This document shows, one piece after another, positions 6,440 through 6,664 of a DNA stretch of 6,664 bases. Position numbers and translations under genes: made by a program. The stretch is from assembly GCA_029858925.1 (NCBI GenBank), contig JAOUEB010000077.1, positions 1-6,664 of the forward strand. Reading direction: 5' to 3'. This stretch comes from Nitrospira sp. (GTDB lineage Bacteria > Nitrospirota > Nitrospiria > Nitrospirales > Nitrospiraceae). Position 1 is the stretch's first letter. The number at the start of each line of letters is the position of its first letter. Below the pieces are notes generated by a model, which saw nothing but the letters and a program-made list of their open reading frames with translations, did not search any database and was not told the origin of the DNA.

Positions 6440-6664
6440 TGATGACAGCGGGAACAGAGGCCGTAAAGTTCTAGGCGATGGGTCTTGATGGTGAAGCCGT
6501 TGCGGGCGGCCACCTCTTCCTGGAGCCGTTCGATGTCGCAGTTTTCAAACTCCACGATCTTTCCGCAGCCGGTGCAGATGAGGTGGTCGTGGTGGCCTTT
6601 ATGAGAGACGTTGTCGTATTGGGTCTGCGTGCCGAAGTGGCGCGCCTGCGCCAGACCGGCTTCG
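6436..6664 (-). CDS. fur: Ferric uptake regulator Fur (C-terminal 75 residues; N-terminus beyond the window)
   Basis: Fur is the cytoplasmic iron sensor that represses iron-uptake genes when bound to Fe2+. Translating the - strand from the right edge gives 75 residues ending at a TGA (6438-6436); the DNA-binding N-terminal half, about 65-70 residues, is outside. The fragment aligns without gaps to E. coli Fur through GHHDHLICTGCGKIVEFE. Every metal-binding position I can place is kept: His, His, Asp, His at fragment residues 24-27, Cys30 and Cys33 (first CxxC), Glu38 and Glu45, and His62. A second CxxC (Cys70, Cys73) completes a structural zinc site. YDNVSHKGHH and LELYGLCSRC are typical Fur wording. 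It ends CSRCHH with no long His-rich tail. Zur or PerR are possible alternatives, but the retained Fur ligands and the iron transporter 69 bp downstream favour Fur. Confidence 0.93.
   Translation of the reverse strand, partial: EAGLAQARHFGTQTQYDNVSHKGHHDHLICTGCGKIVEFENCDIERLQEEVAARNGFTIKTHRLELYGLCSRCHH

Noticed and set aside
6417..6452. Possible intrinsic terminator after fur: an eight-T run preceded by a GTCA/TGAC inverted repeat on the - strand.
   Set aside because: The stem is only 4 bp and is separated from the T-run by GC-rich bases that do not pair. The T-run fits better as promoter spacer.
1..6664. A wholly new system, mobile element, CRISPR array, tRNA or riboswitch.
   Set aside because: Every long gene belongs to a recognised iron-uptake or flavinylation family. 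No direct or terminal repeats, transposase, spacer array or tRNA-like fold was seen, and the gaps are too short for a riboswitch.

Overview
The window is an iron-acquisition cluster from a Gram-negative bacterium. TonB, ExbB and ExbD imply an outer membrane, and the substrate-binding protein has a Sec signal peptide. The DNA is GC-rich except for a short AT-rich promoter region near the right end. I cannot fix the taxon from the sequence; a Nitrospirota-like or proteobacterial origin is only a guess.

Layout. At the left edge, on the + strand, lies the 3' part of an ApbE-type FAD:protein FMN transferase (1-782). Everything else is on the - strand and reads right to left: fur (C-terminal half, cut by the right edge), then a ferric-iron binding protein (fbpA/futA type), a fused two-domain permease (fbpB), its ATPase (fbpC), then exbB, exbD and tonB. 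Spacing is tight: 69 bp fur-fbpA, 15 bp fbpA-fbpB, 8 bp fbpB-fbpC, 92-93 bp fbpC-exbB, then overlaps of 17 bp (exbB/exbD) and 4 bp (exbD/tonB). tonB and apbE converge, with 23 bp between their stop codons and no hairpin that I can see.

How the genes fit together. ExbB-ExbD-TonB use the proton gradient to drive outer-membrane receptors. FbpA captures ferric iron in the periplasm, and FbpB/FbpC pump it into the cytoplasm. Fur, encoded directly upstream, is the expected iron-dependent repressor. The fur-fbpA gap carries a good sigma70-like promoter whose -35 box overlaps the fur stop codon, followed by an AT-rich hexamer repeat that could be a Fur site. A separate near-palindrome sits just before the exbB start. 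No outer-membrane receptor or siderophore gene lies inside the window.

I see no RNA genes, mobile elements, CRISPR arrays or phage genes, and no evidence of a wholly new system. The notable points are the single-strand grouping of regulator, transporter and TonB energiser, and the two candidate operator sites. The only non-coding stretches are 783-805, 2441-2533, 3689-3696, 5281-5295 and about 6367-6435; none reaches 300 bases.
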